Of a stretch of 35,007 bases of DNA, positions 1 to 8,346 are shown piece after piece. The stretch lies in assembly GCF_003666605.1 (NCBI RefSeq), contig NZ_RCIV01000024.1, positions 1 to 35,007 on the forward strand. Reading direction: 5' to 3'. The notes under the pieces are model-generated. The model was not told the origin of the DNA and did no database searches. It saw only the letters and a program-made list of their open reading frames with translations. The translations under genes and the position numbers were made by a program. The stretch is from Propionibacterium australiense. GTDB taxonomy: Bacteria; Actinomycetota; Actinomycetes; Propionibacteriales; Propionibacteriaceae. Numbering within the stretch: the stretch's first letter is position 1; the number at the start of each line of letters is the position of its first letter.

Positions 1-2
1 AA

Positions 3-83
3 CGTCTCCACTCGGCCATTGACTACCGGACCCCCAACCAAGTCGACACCGAATGGAGACAACAACACAGGGCAGCAGCCTAA
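3..83 (+). pseudogene. IS3-family transposase (orfB), C-terminal end only
   Basis: The reading frame is open from the window edge to a TAA at 81-83. It encodes the typical last residues of an IS3-family DDE transposase: RLHSAIDYRTPNQV, then a Trp and a short basic tail. This is the end of the rve_3 integrase core. The rest of the gene lies outside the window, so I cannot say whether the element is intact. It is followed closely by a sequence resembling the terminal repeat of such elements (99-127). Confidence 0.75.
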
Positions 84-98
84 AACCAACCAGTAACC

Positions 99-127
99 AC
101 TGTCCGAAAAACCTATATCACTCCACA
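99..127. mobile_element. Probable right terminal inverted repeat of the IS3-family element
   Basis: The stretch TGTCCGAAAAACCTATATCA at 101-120, ending in CTCCACA, lies 16 bases after the transposase stop. Read on the other strand it begins TGTGGAGTGATATAGG, a form typical of IS3-family ends (TG...CA). The exact outer base, 125 or 127, cannot be fixed without the left end. Confidence 0.55.
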
Positions 128-412
128 GTGACCCCACCATGGTCACACCACCCCACCCACAACCGAAAGACCCCACCCGAACCTGTGGAGAACCGGGACG
201 CGCCCTGAGCCATGAGGTCGCCTGCTCCGCGTGACGGATGTCCCCCGGATCGCAGTCGAGTCGGGAGACGCACCGATCGGCGGGAATGGTCCCCGATGAG
301 GTTTCAGTGCGCCCAGCGGTCATCGACACAAACCGGGGACCGCCCCACTCTCCCGGGAATCCGCAGACCTGCCCCCTTGGACGAGGAGGCTGACCTGCCC
401 GGTTAACATCGG
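128..412. other. Intergenic stretch between the IS end and the GTPase gene
   Basis: I see no convincing gene here. A 64-codon frame at 212-406 has no ribosome binding site and an unstructured Arg/Pro-rich translation. A short palindrome ACCATGGT and a distant GGTCCCCG/CGGGGACC pair are present, but neither forms a compact terminator. Confidence 0.5.
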
Positions 413-2068
413 TCAGGAGCCGACCGCCGCCCTGCGGACCGAGGCGAGCGCGTCGTGATGGCGCTGCAGCTCGGTCTCGATGGGGTCGATGACTGCCTCG
501 TCCGAGACCTTCGAGATGGCCTCGGTGAGGGCATCGACGGCCCTGCGCCTCGCCGCGCGGGCCCCGGCGATGACGCCGAAACGGGAGAGCACGCCGAGCA
601 GGATGCCGGCGATCACGCCGCCGCCGGCCAGGACGACGGGCGCCGGAATGTTCCACCAGTCGGGTGTGGGGAGCGTACTCATCGCCAGGTGCTTGAGCAG
701 CAGATTGACACCCAGCCAGCCCAGGCCGGCGATGACGGCGGCCATGAGCAGCCATTGCAGGAAACGCACGATCCTCCACCACCACTGACCCCTGCCGAAG
801 CGCAGGTCGGTGGTTGCGACGGCCCTGTCGAGCAGAGCCGGCAGCTGCTCGAGGCGCCCCTTCGAGGCGGCCCGCACGGCATCGGCCCAGCCCTGCGGCA
901 GCCCGCGCGAGGAATCGTCGCTGATGGCCCGCAGCGCCGTGCCGATGCGGGCCTGCTCGACCCCGCCCGTGGTGGTCTGCAGGCTGGTGCGCTCGATCGC
1001 GGTCGGCCCCGACGGGTCGTCGTCGAGTTCCTTCCTCCTGCCATGCGCCCGGTCGAGGCGCAGATTGCGCAGCGGGTCGGGCCGCAAGCTCTGCACCCAC
1101 GAGACGAAGGGCCAGCCGGTGGCGGCCTGTCCCCGCCTGCTCGTCGAGGTGAAGACGGCCTCGCCGACGCGTCCGACACCGGCCGCCAGGGCGAGTGCGG
1201 CGTCCAGCTGCTCGACGCGGTCGGGGCTGACCCGGGCGGGCACGTCCTCGCCGATGGCCCTCGTCAGGGCGGTGGCGGCCGCGTCGATATCGGCGTTCAA
1301 CCTGGCAGAGCTGGCCCGCTTGGCCCTGACGGTCTCGGCCAGCTTGCCGCTCAGCTCGTCGACGCCCGTGCCGGTGAGCGCCGAGGTGCACAGCAGCGGC
1401 ACCTCGGACAGTCCCTCGGAGTCGAGGAGCCTGCGCAGGTCGTCGGTGGCCTGGCCCAGTTGCGGGCCGGTCAGGCGGTCGGCCTGGTTGAGGACGACGA
1501 CCATGACGTCGGCGTGGCCCGCCATGGGCCGCAGGTAGTCCTCGTGGAGGGCGGCGTCGGCGTACTTCTGCGGGTCGACGACCCACACGAGCATGTCGAC
1601 CAGGGCGACCAGGCGGTCGGCCTCGAGCCTGTTCTCGCGCTCGGTGGAGTCGTGGTCGGGCAGGTCGAGCAGCACCAGACCGTCGAGGCCCCTGCCGGAT
1701 CCCATGTTCGTGCGCACCGGCACGTCGAGCCAGTCGAGCAGATCGTCGGGGTTGGCGGCGCCCCAGCACGCGGCCATGGCCCGTCTCGTCGTGGGGCGCT
1801 GCACCCCGCTGCGGGCGAGCTGGGCGCCGGCCAGGGCATTGAACAGGCTCGACTTGCCCGAGCCGGTGGCGCCGGCCAGGGCGACGATCGTGTTGTCGCC
1901 GCTGAAGGCGAGCCGCTGGTCGGCGCGCCGGGTGATGCCTCGCGCGTAGTCGAGGACCTCGCCCTCGACGCGCCCCTCGCTCAGGGACACCGCCTCGGAC
2001 AGGGCGCCGATGCGCCTGCTCAGTTTCGTCAACGCGGCGCGGCGTCTGCGGTCCGCCCCGATGTTCAT
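413..2068 (-). CDS. Dynamin-like membrane GTPase, downstream member of a pair
   Basis: A 551-residue P-loop GTPase. The G1 motif GATGSGKSS is at residues 66-74, followed by a switch-I-like RPTTRR near 91-96, DLPDHDS as G3 near 135-141, NQAD as G4 near 195 and a G5-like TSALTG. Two hydrophobic segments sit near the C-terminus (one in RFLQWLLMAAVIAGLG, one in APVVLAGGGVIAGILLG), followed by a helical tail. A GTPase head with a late membrane hairpin fits bacterial dynamin-like or Era/YfjP-like proteins. Its ATG overlaps the stop of the upstream GTPase by four bases (ATGA, 2065-2068), so the two are translationally coupled and probably form a hetero-oligomer. Paired dynamin-like GTPases such as Streptomyces DynA/DynB act in septation; equating these genes with that pair is inference. 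Confidence 0.8.
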   Translation of the reverse strand: MNIGADRRRRAALTKLSRRIGALSEAVSLSEGRVEGEVLDYARGITRRADQRLAFSGDNTIVALAGATGSGKSSLFNALAGAQLARSGVQRPTTRRAMAACWGAANPDDLLDWLDVPVRTNMGSGRGLDGLVLLDLPDHDSTERENRLEADRLVALVDMLVWVVDPQKYADAALHEDYLRPMAGHADVMVVVLNQADRLTGPQLGQATDDLRRLLDSEGLSEVPLLCTSALTGTGVDELSGKLAETVRAKRASSARLNADIDAAATALTRAIGEDVPARVSPDRVEQLDAALALAAGVGRVGEAVFTSTSRRGQAATGWPFVSWVQSLRPDPLRNLRLDRAHGRRKELDDDPSGPTAIERTSLQTTTGGVEQARIGTALRAISDDSSRGLPQGWADAVRAASKGRLEQLPALLDRAVATTDLRFGRGQWWWRIVRFLQWLLMAAVIAGLGWLGVNLLLKHLAMSTLPTPDWWNIPAPVVLAGGGVIAGILLGVLSRFGVIAGARAARRRAVDALTEAISKVSDEAVIDPIETELQRHHDALASVRRAAVGS

Positions 2069-3912
2069 GCGCGCTCCCCCGCCTCGTCGATGATCTCGGC
2101 GTCGATGACGGCCCCGACCCCGTCCGCCTCGACCCGCTGGATCTCAACGGCCTCACGCGGGACTCCGCCCAGTTGCCTGCCGGCCTGGTCGCCGGCGGTG
2201 AGCTCGGCCGGAACGGGCGTCCGGCCGGCGCGGGCGGCCTCGACCGCCGCGATGGCCTCGTCGAGGCGGGCCGCCATGGTCTCGTCCACGGCGAGGTCTG
2301 CGAGCAGATGCTGGTAGCGCTGGGCCTCACTCGCCATGAGCTCCCCCACTCGGGTATCGAGATGCTCCTTGGCGGTCTTGGCCAGGCGCCGCACCGCGTC
2401 GTCCCCGAAGATCGACTCGAGCAGGCGTTGGGCCACGACGGTGGTGCCGCCGGCGACACCGATCTCGGCACCCGACAGGCCGGCGGTGTGGGCGAAGATG
2501 ACGATCATGAGAGCGGCCCCGACGCCGTTGACGCCCGCGGCCACCAGGCGGGCCTGGGTCCGTTTCCCCTTGCCCTGCTCGGTGACGAGCTGGAGCACGT
2601 CGGCCTGCCAGTCGCGGATGACGCCCCGGGCGCGTTCCTCGAAGCCCTCGGAGACCCTCGCCAGGTCGGGGTGGGCTGCGATGATCTCGCGGCCGGCCGG
2701 GTTGGCGCGCCAGGCGATTCCGGCGCGTTCGGCGGCGGCCTGGCCCTGTTCGATGATGAGGGCCTCGAGACCGGATCCGGCGGCCGCGGATGCCTGGACG
2801 GCCTGCGACGGCTCGCCCCGGATCATGGAGGTGAGACGGTCGCGCAGCCAGCTGATCCTGTTGTCGATGGCCCTGGTGAACTCGCTCGTGCCGACGTAGT
2901 CCTGCCACCGGGTGAGGACCTCGCCGCGCAGCAGGGTGCCGTCGGCGGAGCGGACGCCGACGGCACGGGCTGCCTCGTCGAAGGCCGACTCGGCGTCCCG
3001 GCGCAGCTGGCTGAGGACGTCGGCCTGGCCGCGCAGGGCACTGGCGAGCTCGCGGGACTGCTCGGTGATGGCGCGGACGGCACCGTCGAGGGTCTGGGCT
3101 ATGACGGCATCACGGCGCTGGTTGTCGGCGGCCAGGGTGGCCAGGTAGGTGCGGATCGGCGCCACTGCGGCGTCGGGCAGCAAGCCGGTTTCGTCGGTGA
3201 GTGTCTCGGGCACGGCGAACAGCGGCGACTCGGCAAGGCCGCGGTCGCTCATGAGACGGGCCAGGTCGGCGGGCACGAGCTGCATGCCGGCCGGGGGGAT
3301 CCGGTCGCAGACCACGGCGACGGCCGCGCCCCGCTCGGCGGCGGAGGTGAGGAACTGCCACGGCACGGCGTCGGCGTAGCGGGCTGCGGAGGTGACGAAC
3401 AGCCACAGGTCGGCGGCCTGGAGGAGCTGCGCGGCGAGCCGGCGGTTGGCCTGGGAGACCGAGTCGATGTCGGGCGCGTCGAGCAGCGCCAGGTCCCGGG
3501 GCAGGCTCGGCTCGGGCACGAGCTGGATGGAACCGGTGCCGGTCGTGCTGACGGTCGTGCGGGCCAGGCCCGGCAGGATGCGCTCATCATCGAACCAGCC
3601 CTGCTCGGCGGGGTTGAAGATGAGGACCGGACTCGTCGTCGTGGGACGGATGACCCCGGCGCGGGACACCACGCGGCCGATGAGCGAGTTCACCAGCGTG
3701 GACTTGCCGGCGCCGGTGGATCCGCCGACGACGGCGAGCAGCGGCGCGTCGAGGTTGGCCAGGCGCGGGAGCACGTAGTCGTCGAGCTGGTCGAGCAGGG
3801 CGCGGCACTGGGACCTGCTCTGCTCGACCGACGGGCCGGGCAGGGGCAGACGGACGGACTCGAGTGCGCTCCGCAGGTTTCTCAGCGCACCGGCGAGTTC
3901 AGTGGCACCCAT
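2065..3912 (-). CDS. Dynamin-like GTPase, upstream member of the pair
   Basis: A 615-residue P-loop GTPase with G1 GGSTGAGKST (63-72), G2-like RPTTTSP (89-95) and G3 DAPDIDS (145-151). At the G4 position (near 197-204) the sequence reads VVCDRIPP rather than N/TKxD, so base specificity may differ. A long helical middle region follows, then a Gly/Ala-rich hydrophobic stretch around 450-490 (GVGAALMIVIFAHTAGL) that could insert into or lie on a membrane. The C-terminus is acidic. The start at 3912 is supported by a strong GGAGGAAAGGA site about six bases upstream. It is the first gene of a two-gene operon with the GTPase at 413-2068. The paired layout suggests a membrane-remodelling complex. 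Confidence 0.8.
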   Translation of the reverse strand: MGATELAGALRNLRSALESVRLPLPGPSVEQSRSQCRALLDQLDDYVLPRLANLDAPLLAVVGGSTGAGKSTLVNSLIGRVVSRAGVIRPTTTSPVLIFNPAEQGWFDDERILPGLARTTVSTTGTGSIQLVPEPSLPRDLALLDAPDIDSVSQANRRLAAQLLQAADLWLFVTSAARYADAVPWQFLTSAAERGAAVAVVCDRIPPAGMQLVPADLARLMSDRGLAESPLFAVPETLTDETGLLPDAAVAPIRTYLATLAADNQRRDAVIAQTLDGAVRAITEQSRELASALRGQADVLSQLRRDAESAFDEAARAVGVRSADGTLLRGEVLTRWQDYVGTSEFTRAIDNRISWLRDRLTSMIRGEPSQAVQASAAAGSGLEALIIEQGQAAAERAGIAWRANPAGREIIAAHPDLARVSEGFEERARGVIRDWQADVLQLVTEQGKGKRTQARLVAAGVNGVGAALMIVIFAHTAGLSGAEIGVAGGTTVVAQRLLESIFGDDAVRRLAKTAKEHLDTRVGELMASEAQRYQHLLADLAVDETMAARLDEAIAAVEAARAGRTPVPAELTAGDQAGRQLGGVPREAVEIQRVEADGVGAVIDAEIIDEAGERA

Positions 3913-4037
3913 GCAGATTCCTTTCCTCCGCCCTGCCGCTGCGGGCCAGGCCGGATCGGTGCGGAGGACAGGACCGCGGCACCGTCGCTGGAGTCGAGTT
4001 CACCGCGTGCGCCGACGAGGCGCGGCGGGCTTCCAGG

Positions 4038-5507
4038 CTATCGCTGGGCAGCCCCGACCGGAATCTGGGCCTGCGGCGGCGCGAAGGCGGGCGGCCTGGG
4101 GCGGCGGCGCGGCAGGTGGGCTCGGATCCAGCGCTTGGCGTTCTGCCGGGTCCAGTTGGGTGGTTTGACGGTGAGGCCCTTGGTCGTGTCGAGGGCCAGG
4201 CCGCGCAGGGAGCGGATGTGGAAGAGGAGTTCTCGCTCCCTGCCGATGGCGGCGTCGTCGATGAGCCCGTTGATGACGCCCATGCGCAGGTGGGCGAGCT
4301 CGGACATGTCGTGGATGAGGCGGACGGTGGCGATCATGCGGCGAGGGCCGCGCAGCGTGGCGGCGCAGATCAGCTTGAGCCGCGAACGGTAGCGGCTGAA
4401 CATGATCGGGTCGTCCTTGCCGAGCCAGCCGTTCGCGACGAAGTCCTCCAGGCGGGCCCGCATCTGGCGGGACTCAGCCAGGGCCAGGCGGATGTAGCGC
4501 ACCAGCAGGAAGAGGATGATGAAGGCGCCGATGGTGACCGTCGTCTTCGTGTCGATACCGACCGACTGGGAGCCGTTGAACGCCATGTGGGCGCACACGG
4601 CGAAGCAGTACCCGGCCAGTGGCGCGAGGACGCGGACGAGCTTGCTGCGGTTGCGCAGGGCGACGCCGACGCCGACGGCGGTGAAGGTGGCGAACAGCGG
4701 GTGGCCCCAGAAGGTGAGCAGGCCACGCAGGTAGAAGATCTGCCGCAGCGCGTCGTCGGCGTCGACGCCGTAGACGAGCGAGCCGTACAGGTACATGCGG
4801 ATGTAGTAGACGATGTCCTCGACCACGGCGAAGCCGATGGCCGACAGGCCGGCCATCGTGATCATCTGGATGACCGACAAGAACCTGTGCCGCACGAGGA
4901 TGGCCAGCAGGAACAGCACCGTCGCCTTGGCGGCCTCCTCGACGAAGGGCGCGATGAAGATGGCGGCGCGGACGCTGCCCATCTCGTCGGCCTCGTCGGC
5001 CGTGACCATGGCAGAGGCCCATGTGTTGACCATGGCGGAGGCGTAGACCGCGACCGCCCCGCCCCATGCCAGCGCGACGGTCTTGAGCCGCAGCGTCGTG
5101 GGCCGCAGCCGGTCGATGAGGAAGTAGGCGACGAGGCCGATGGCGAGCGTGACGAGCGCCAGCTTCGTGCACGTCCACAGCGCCTCGTTGAACTGGGCGA
5201 GGGTGGGGGCCGACCGGGTGCCGGCCTGCTGCTCGGTGTAGTCACCGACCGCCTTGGTGATGGTGCCGACGTACATGAGGTAGGTGAGCCACAGCAGGAA
5301 GCCGCAGAACGGGAAGAACGCGATCGTCAGCCAGTTGAGCGGGCTGCGGCGGAAACGCTGCCAGCGGGTCATGCCCGGCTCGACCGGGCGCGGCAGCCCG
5401 GCGATCCTGCGGGCACGGCGCTCCCGGCGGGCCGTCGACGAGTCGTCCCGGTGCTCGATCGGTGCGGGCGGTTGCGTTGACACGCGGCAAGAGTACCCCG
5501 GGGCCAT
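4038..5507 (-). CDS. PrsW-family intramembrane metalloprotease
   Basis: A polytopic membrane protein of 489 residues from the chosen start. It has the PrsW/CPBP-like hallmarks in order: APFVEEAAKA (EExxK, glutamates near 190-191), AVVEDIVYYI (Glu near 230), GHPLFATF (His near 269) and AHMAFNGS (His near 307). Eight or so hydrophobic segments surround these motifs, and a soluble basic, Pro-rich C-terminal tail follows. PrsW proteases cleave membrane-bound substrates such as anti-sigma factors; the substrate here is unknown. I prefer the ATG at 5507, which has AGGGGG six bases upstream. A GTG at 5483 is also possible, and the open frame runs on to 5588. The gene lies just upstream of the GTPase pair on the same strand, about 125 bases away, so a shared envelope role is possible but unproven. 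Confidence 0.82.
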   Translation of the reverse strand: MAPGYSCRVSTQPPAPIEHRDDSSTARRERRARRIAGLPRPVEPGMTRWQRFRRSPLNWLTIAFFPFCGFLLWLTYLMYVGTITKAVGDYTEQQAGTRSAPTLAQFNEALWTCTKLALVTLAIGLVAYFLIDRLRPTTLRLKTVALAWGGAVAVYASAMVNTWASAMVTADEADEMGSVRAAIFIAPFVEEAAKATVLFLLAILVRHRFLSVIQMITMAGLSAIGFAVVEDIVYYIRMYLYGSLVYGVDADDALRQIFYLRGLLTFWGHPLFATFTAVGVGVALRNRSKLVRVLAPLAGYCFAVCAHMAFNGSQSVGIDTKTTVTIGAFIILFLLVRYIRLALAESRQMRARLEDFVANGWLGKDDPIMFSRYRSRLKLICAATLRGPRRMIATVRLIHDMSELAHLRMGVINGLIDDAAIGRERELLFHIRSLRGLALDTTKGLTVKPPNWTRQNAKRWIRAHLPRRRPRPPAFAPPQAQIPVGAAQR

Positions 5508-5572
5508 CGAAGGCCCCCTGACTGAGCACGCGCCGGTCGGCATCCCCCGGGACGGTTCAGGGGAGAGATGGA

Positions 5573-5613
5573 GGTAGGGGCGGCGCACCCACCCCTGGCG
5601 CCCCGCCCCTACC
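5573..5613 (-). terminator. Hairpin downstream of tRNA-Arg
   Basis: GGTAGGGGCGG at 5573-5583 pairs with CCGCCCCTACC at 5603-5613, with a further CGC/GCG pairing inside. It sits four bases past the 3' end of tRNA-Arg on the minus strand. There is no clear U-run, so it may act as a transcript-end hairpin or processing barrier rather than a classical intrinsic terminator. Confidence 0.45.
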
Positions 5614-5616
5614 GAG

Positions 5617-5689
5617 CGGCCCGGGTGGGAATCGAACCCACGCGCGACAGATTAGAAGGCTGCTGCTCTATCCGCTGAGCTACCGGGCC
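5617..5689 (-). tRNA. tRNA-Arg(UCU)
   Basis: On the minus strand a full cloverleaf can be folded: acceptor GGCCCGG/CCGGGCC, D-arm GCTC/GAGC, anticodon loop CTTCTAA (anticodon TCT), and T-arm GTGGG-TTCGATT-CCCAC. The discriminator is G and CCA is not encoded. The anticodon stem GCAGC/TCTGT has a C31-U39 mismatch and a G-U end pair, which is unusual but tolerated in some tRNAs. A promoter -10 box TAGAAT lies at 5702-5707, about 12 bases upstream. Confidence 0.93.
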
Positions 5690-5806
5690 CCGCTGTGATG
5701 CATTCTAGACGGCACACGAACCGGTCCCGGCCCGTCACGAATCGCATCGCCTGAGCAGCGACTCTGACACACCCTGCCGGAACGCCCCTGATGGTGGGAC
5801 CATGAC

Positions 5807-7012
5807 GTGGTGGCAGCAGAACGAACGCACCAGTCCATGGCCCGCACACTCGCCGCGGTCTACGGGCCCACCGTTCTCGCCTCGATCGGTTTCGGCGCCG
5901 TCATCCCGCTGATCGCCATCCAGGCCAGGGCGCTCGGCGCGAGCGTGGGGATGGCCGCGTTCGTCACGGCCCTCACCGGTATCGCCCAGGTGATCGGTGA
6001 CCTGCCGGCGGGCACCATCACCGACCGGATCGGCGAGAAGTACGCGATCGTCCTGGCCTGCCTCGTCGATGCCGCCGCGATGGCCGTCGTCTTCTGCTCC
6101 GGCTCGCTCGTCGTACTGGCCCTGGCCGTGTTCTGCCACGGGCTCACCGGATCGGTCTTCGGCCTGGCCCGGCAGACCTACCTGACCGAGCGTGTCCCAC
6201 TGGGCTGGCGTGCCCGCGCCATGTCCACGCTCGGCGGTGTCATGCGCATCGGCTGGTTCATCGGCCCGCTGGCTGCCGCCGCCATCGTCAACCACTGGGG
6301 GCTGACGGCGGCGTTCGCCTTCGCCGCCGCCATGTCGCTCGTCGCGGCGGCCGTCACATTGACGATGCCGGGCCTGCCCGGCGAGGAATCGGGTCTGGCC
6401 GGCATCAGGCAGCGCAACCGGGGCGAGCACGCCCGCACCCTCTCGGTGCTGCGCAGGAACCGGCACGTCCTGCTGACCCTCGGCGTCGGGTGCCTGGCCC
6501 TTCAGCTGGTCCGCGCGGTGCGCCAGACGATCGTTCCGCTGTGGTGCGAGGCGCACGGCGTCTCGGCCGCCACGACGAGCCTCGTCTACTCGATGTCGAT
6601 GGGCTGCGACGTCCTGCTGTTCTTCCCCGGCGGCTTCATCATGGACCGGCTCGGCCGCCGCTGGGTGACGCTTCCTGCGATTCTCACGATGAGCATCGGC
6701 CTGCTCGTCCTTCCCCTGACTCATCACGTGGTGACGATCGCGCTCGTCGCCGCGCTGCTCGGGCTGGGCAACGGCGTCTCGTCCGGCATCATCGTCACGC
6801 TCGGCGCCGACGCCTCACCGGCGTGGGGCCGCGCCCAGTTCCTGGCCGGGTGGCGCCTGTTCGCCGACTCCGGCAACGCGCTCGGACCCCTCGTCGTGAG
6901 CGCCGTCGCCGCCCTCGCCGGGCTCCCCGTGAGCGCCCTGACGGTGGGCGCGATCGGGCTGCTCGGCACCTGGTGGCTCTCCCGTCACGTGCCGCGCGCG
7001 GTCGAGGGCTGA
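5807..7012 (+). CDS. MFS transporter (drug-efflux type)
   Basis: A 401-residue protein with about 12 hydrophobic segments and two pseudo-symmetric halves. The MFS loop 2-3 signature is GDLPAGTITDRIGEKY (64-79), and its echo in the second half is PGGFIMDRLGRRW. These mark a major-facilitator exporter, most like small-drug/H+ antiporters; the substrate cannot be told from sequence. Translation probably begins at tandem GTG codons (5807/5810), with GGTGGGAC upstream; an in-frame ATG at 5837 would remove ten residues and keep every membrane segment. The gene is monocistronic, divergent from tRNA-Arg, with no regulator beside it. Confidence 0.85.
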   Translation: MVAAERTHQSMARTLAAVYGPTVLASIGFGAVIPLIAIQARALGASVGMAAFVTALTGIAQVIGDLPAGTITDRIGEKYAIVLACLVDAAAMAVVFCSGSLVVLALAVFCHGLTGSVFGLARQTYLTERVPLGWRARAMSTLGGVMRIGWFIGPLAAAAIVNHWGLTAAFAFAAAMSLVAAAVTLTMPGLPGEESGLAGIRQRNRGEHARTLSVLRRNRHVLLTLGVGCLALQLVRAVRQTIVPLWCEAHGVSAATTSLVYSMSMGCDVLLFFPGGFIMDRLGRRWVTLPAILTMSIGLLVLPLTHHVVTIALVAALLGLGNGVSSGIIVTLGADASPAWGRAQFLAGWRLFADSGNALGPLVVSAVAALAGLPVSALTVGAIGLLGTWWLSRHVPRAVEG

Positions 7013-7045
7013 GAACCGGGCGGACCGCATGGTCCGGGGCGACCG

Positions 7046-7073
7046 GGCACGAGAGAGGACTTGAACCTCCACG
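7046..7073 (-). other. Isolated tRNA 3'-end-like fragment (T-arm plus acceptor strand)
   Basis: Read on the minus strand this gives GGAGG-TTCAAGT-CCTCT, a T-arm with one G-U pair, followed by CTCGTGCC as an acceptor-like strand. It resembles the 3' end of a type-II (Leu-like) tRNA. I found no matching 5' acceptor, D-arm or anticodon arm in the next 100 bases, so it is not a gene. Such pieces are typical of old attachment sites or tRNA decay. Confidence 0.4.
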
Positions 7074-7116
7074 ATCCCGGCCCCCGCGTCGTCGGACCCG
7101 GCTGGGGCGCCGGGGC

Positions 7117-7130
7117 TAGAGTTGGCCGAC
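7117..7130 (+). promoter_or_regulatory. -10 box of a leaderless promoter for orn
   Basis: TAGAGT at 7117-7122 lies eight bases before the GTG at 7131. That spacing puts the transcription start at or next to the start codon, and no Shine-Dalgarno sequence is visible. Confidence 0.45.
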
Positions 7131-7760
7131 GTGAACAACAACATGCTGGTGTGGATCGACTGCGAGATGACCGGGCTCGACCTGGCCCACGACGAGCTCA
7201 TCGAGGTGGCCTGCCTGGTCACCGACGGCGAGCTCACCATCCAGGGCGAGGGCGTCGACGTGCTCATCAAGCCCAGTGACGCGGCGATGGCCAACATGGG
7301 TGAGTTCGTCACCGAGATGCACACCACGTCGGGGCTGCTCGAGGAGCTGAAGACCTGCACGACGACGATGCGCGAGGCCGAGGAACAGGTGCTCGCCTAC
7401 ATCAAGCAGTACGTGCCCGAGCCGCGCAAGGCGCCGCTGGCCGGCAACACCATCGGCACCGACCGCACCTTCCTGGCCAAGGACATGCCCGAGCTGGAGG
7501 GCTACGTGCACTACCGCAACGTCGACGTCAGCTCGATCAAGGAGCTGGCCCGCCGCTGGTACCCCCGCACCTTCTTCAACGCCCCGGCCAAGAACGGCAA
7601 CCACCGGGCCCTGGCCGACATCATGGAGTCGATCGAGGAGCTCATGTACTACCGCGGCGCCGTCATGGTGCCAGAGCCCGGCCCCACCGCAGACGAGGCC
7701 AGGGCGATCGCCGCCAGGTGCCAGGGCCGGATCACCGGCTTCGGCCGCACGGCCGAGTGA
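7131..7760 (+). CDS. orn: Oligoribonuclease
   Basis: A DEDDh 3'-5' exoribonuclease that degrades very short RNAs (2-5 nt), including pGpG from c-di-GMP turnover. The sequence shows WIDCEMTGLD at the N-terminus (Asp10, Glu12), the second Asp region around TDRTFL and VDVSSIKEL, and NGNHRALADI with the catalytic His and last Asp. At 209 residues the length is normal for the family. I chose GTG 7131 because it follows a TAGAGT box by eight bases; the frame could open at TTG 7122 or begin at ATG 7143. It stands alone between the MFS gene and tRNA-His. Confidence 0.95.
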   Translation: MNNNMLVWIDCEMTGLDLAHDELIEVACLVTDGELTIQGEGVDVLIKPSDAAMANMGEFVTEMHTTSGLLEELKTCTTTMREAEEQVLAYIKQYVPEPRKAPLAGNTIGTDRTFLAKDMPELEGYVHYRNVDVSSIKELARRWYPRTFFNAPAKNGNHRALADIMESIEELMYYRGAVMVPEPGPTADEARAIAARCQGRITGFGRTAE

Positions 7761-7791
7761 ACTGCCCCAGCAGCCCTGCGCGTGGCCCGAT

Positions 7792-7821
7792 TTGGGGCAG
7801 GACCCCCTGGTCGGCTACTAT
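7792..7821 (+). promoter_or_regulatory. Promoter of tRNA-His
   Basis: TTGGGG at 7792-7797 and TACTAT at 7816-7821 are separated by 18 bases. The mature tRNA begins 30 bases further on. Between them GCCTGC/GCAGGC (7831-7844) can form a small leader hairpin. Confidence 0.55.
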
Positions 7822-7851
7822 GTCCTGGCTGCCTGCTCGCAGGCGGCAATG

Positions 7852-7924
7852 GTGGATGTAGCTCAGTTGGCAGAGCCCCTGGTTGTGGTCCAGGTGGTCG
7901 CGAGTTCAAGTCTCGTCATCCACC
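7852..7924 (+). tRNA. tRNA-His(GUG)
   Basis: The acceptor GTGGATG pairs with CATCCAC. The D-arm is GCTC/GAGC, the anticodon stem CCTGG/CCAGG encloses TTGTGGT (anticodon GTG), and the T-arm is GCGAG-TTCAAGT-CTCGT. The discriminator is C, and a G at 7851 supplies the extra G-1 that identifies tRNA-His. CCA is not encoded. Confidence 0.95.
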
Positions 7925-7931
7925 CCGACAA

Positions 7932-7959
7932 GAGCCCCGATCGGTACGGATCGGGGCTC
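7932..7959 (+). terminator. Hairpin downstream of tRNA-His
   Basis: GAGCCCCGATC (7932-7942) and GATCGGGGCTC (7949-7959) form a perfect 11-bp stem with a six-base loop, seven bases after the tRNA. The following CGTTCAGC has only a weak T-run, which is common for high-GC terminators. Confidence 0.6.
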
Positions 7960-8346
7960 GTTCAGCATCTGGCCCGAGAATTCGGAGAGTGATGCCTCGG
8001 CGGCCTCTTCCACGACCAGGCACTGCCCTTCCACGGCTGCTGCCAGCAGGACTCACAGCGCCGCACTGAACTCGTCGTGCTGCGGCACCCCGGCCGAACT
8101 GGGGAGAGGCACTCGGCCTCGTTCAACGCTTCGTCGACATCGACCAGGCCTCGTGAGAAAACCGGTCAGGTGAAGCGCCAGCAGGGTGGATACGATGAGT
8201 CCACGAGGCGCTTAGTGGGGCAGCGCGAAAGCGAGATTGTCGAGCCCGAAGGCATCGGCGCGCAGAGTTCCACGCGTCACGTGGCGACAACGGAGCAGGG
8301 CTCCGACCAGAGGATCGAGACACCGGTGACCACGGGAAAGGCAACA
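7960..8346 (+). other. Gene-free stretch before the acetyltransferase, possible leader RNA
   Basis: No believable coding frame is present; the longest frame shares no codon signature with its neighbours. A TACGAT box at 8189-8194 could start a transcript of about 145 bases ahead of the GNAT gene. That segment holds several small hairpins: GTGGA/TCCAC around 8184-8202, CGC-GAAA-GCG near 8226, and GGAGC/GCTCC near 8291-8303. I recognise no known riboswitch in it. Confidence 0.35.

Noticed and set aside
240-350. GGTCCCCG / CGGGGACC pairing in the first intergenic region
   Set aside because: An eight-base stem with a loop over 40 bases is expected by chance in GC-rich DNA.
455-2317. Long plus-strand frame of 620 codons opposite the GTPase gene
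   Set aside because: It is the antisense shadow of a high-GC gene: Gly/Asp/Gln-rich, without motifs or a ribosome site, while the minus strand encodes clear GTPase motifs.
8077-8346. N-terminal extension of the GNAT protein
   Set aside because: No similarity to the family, and a proper ribosome site precedes ATG 8347.
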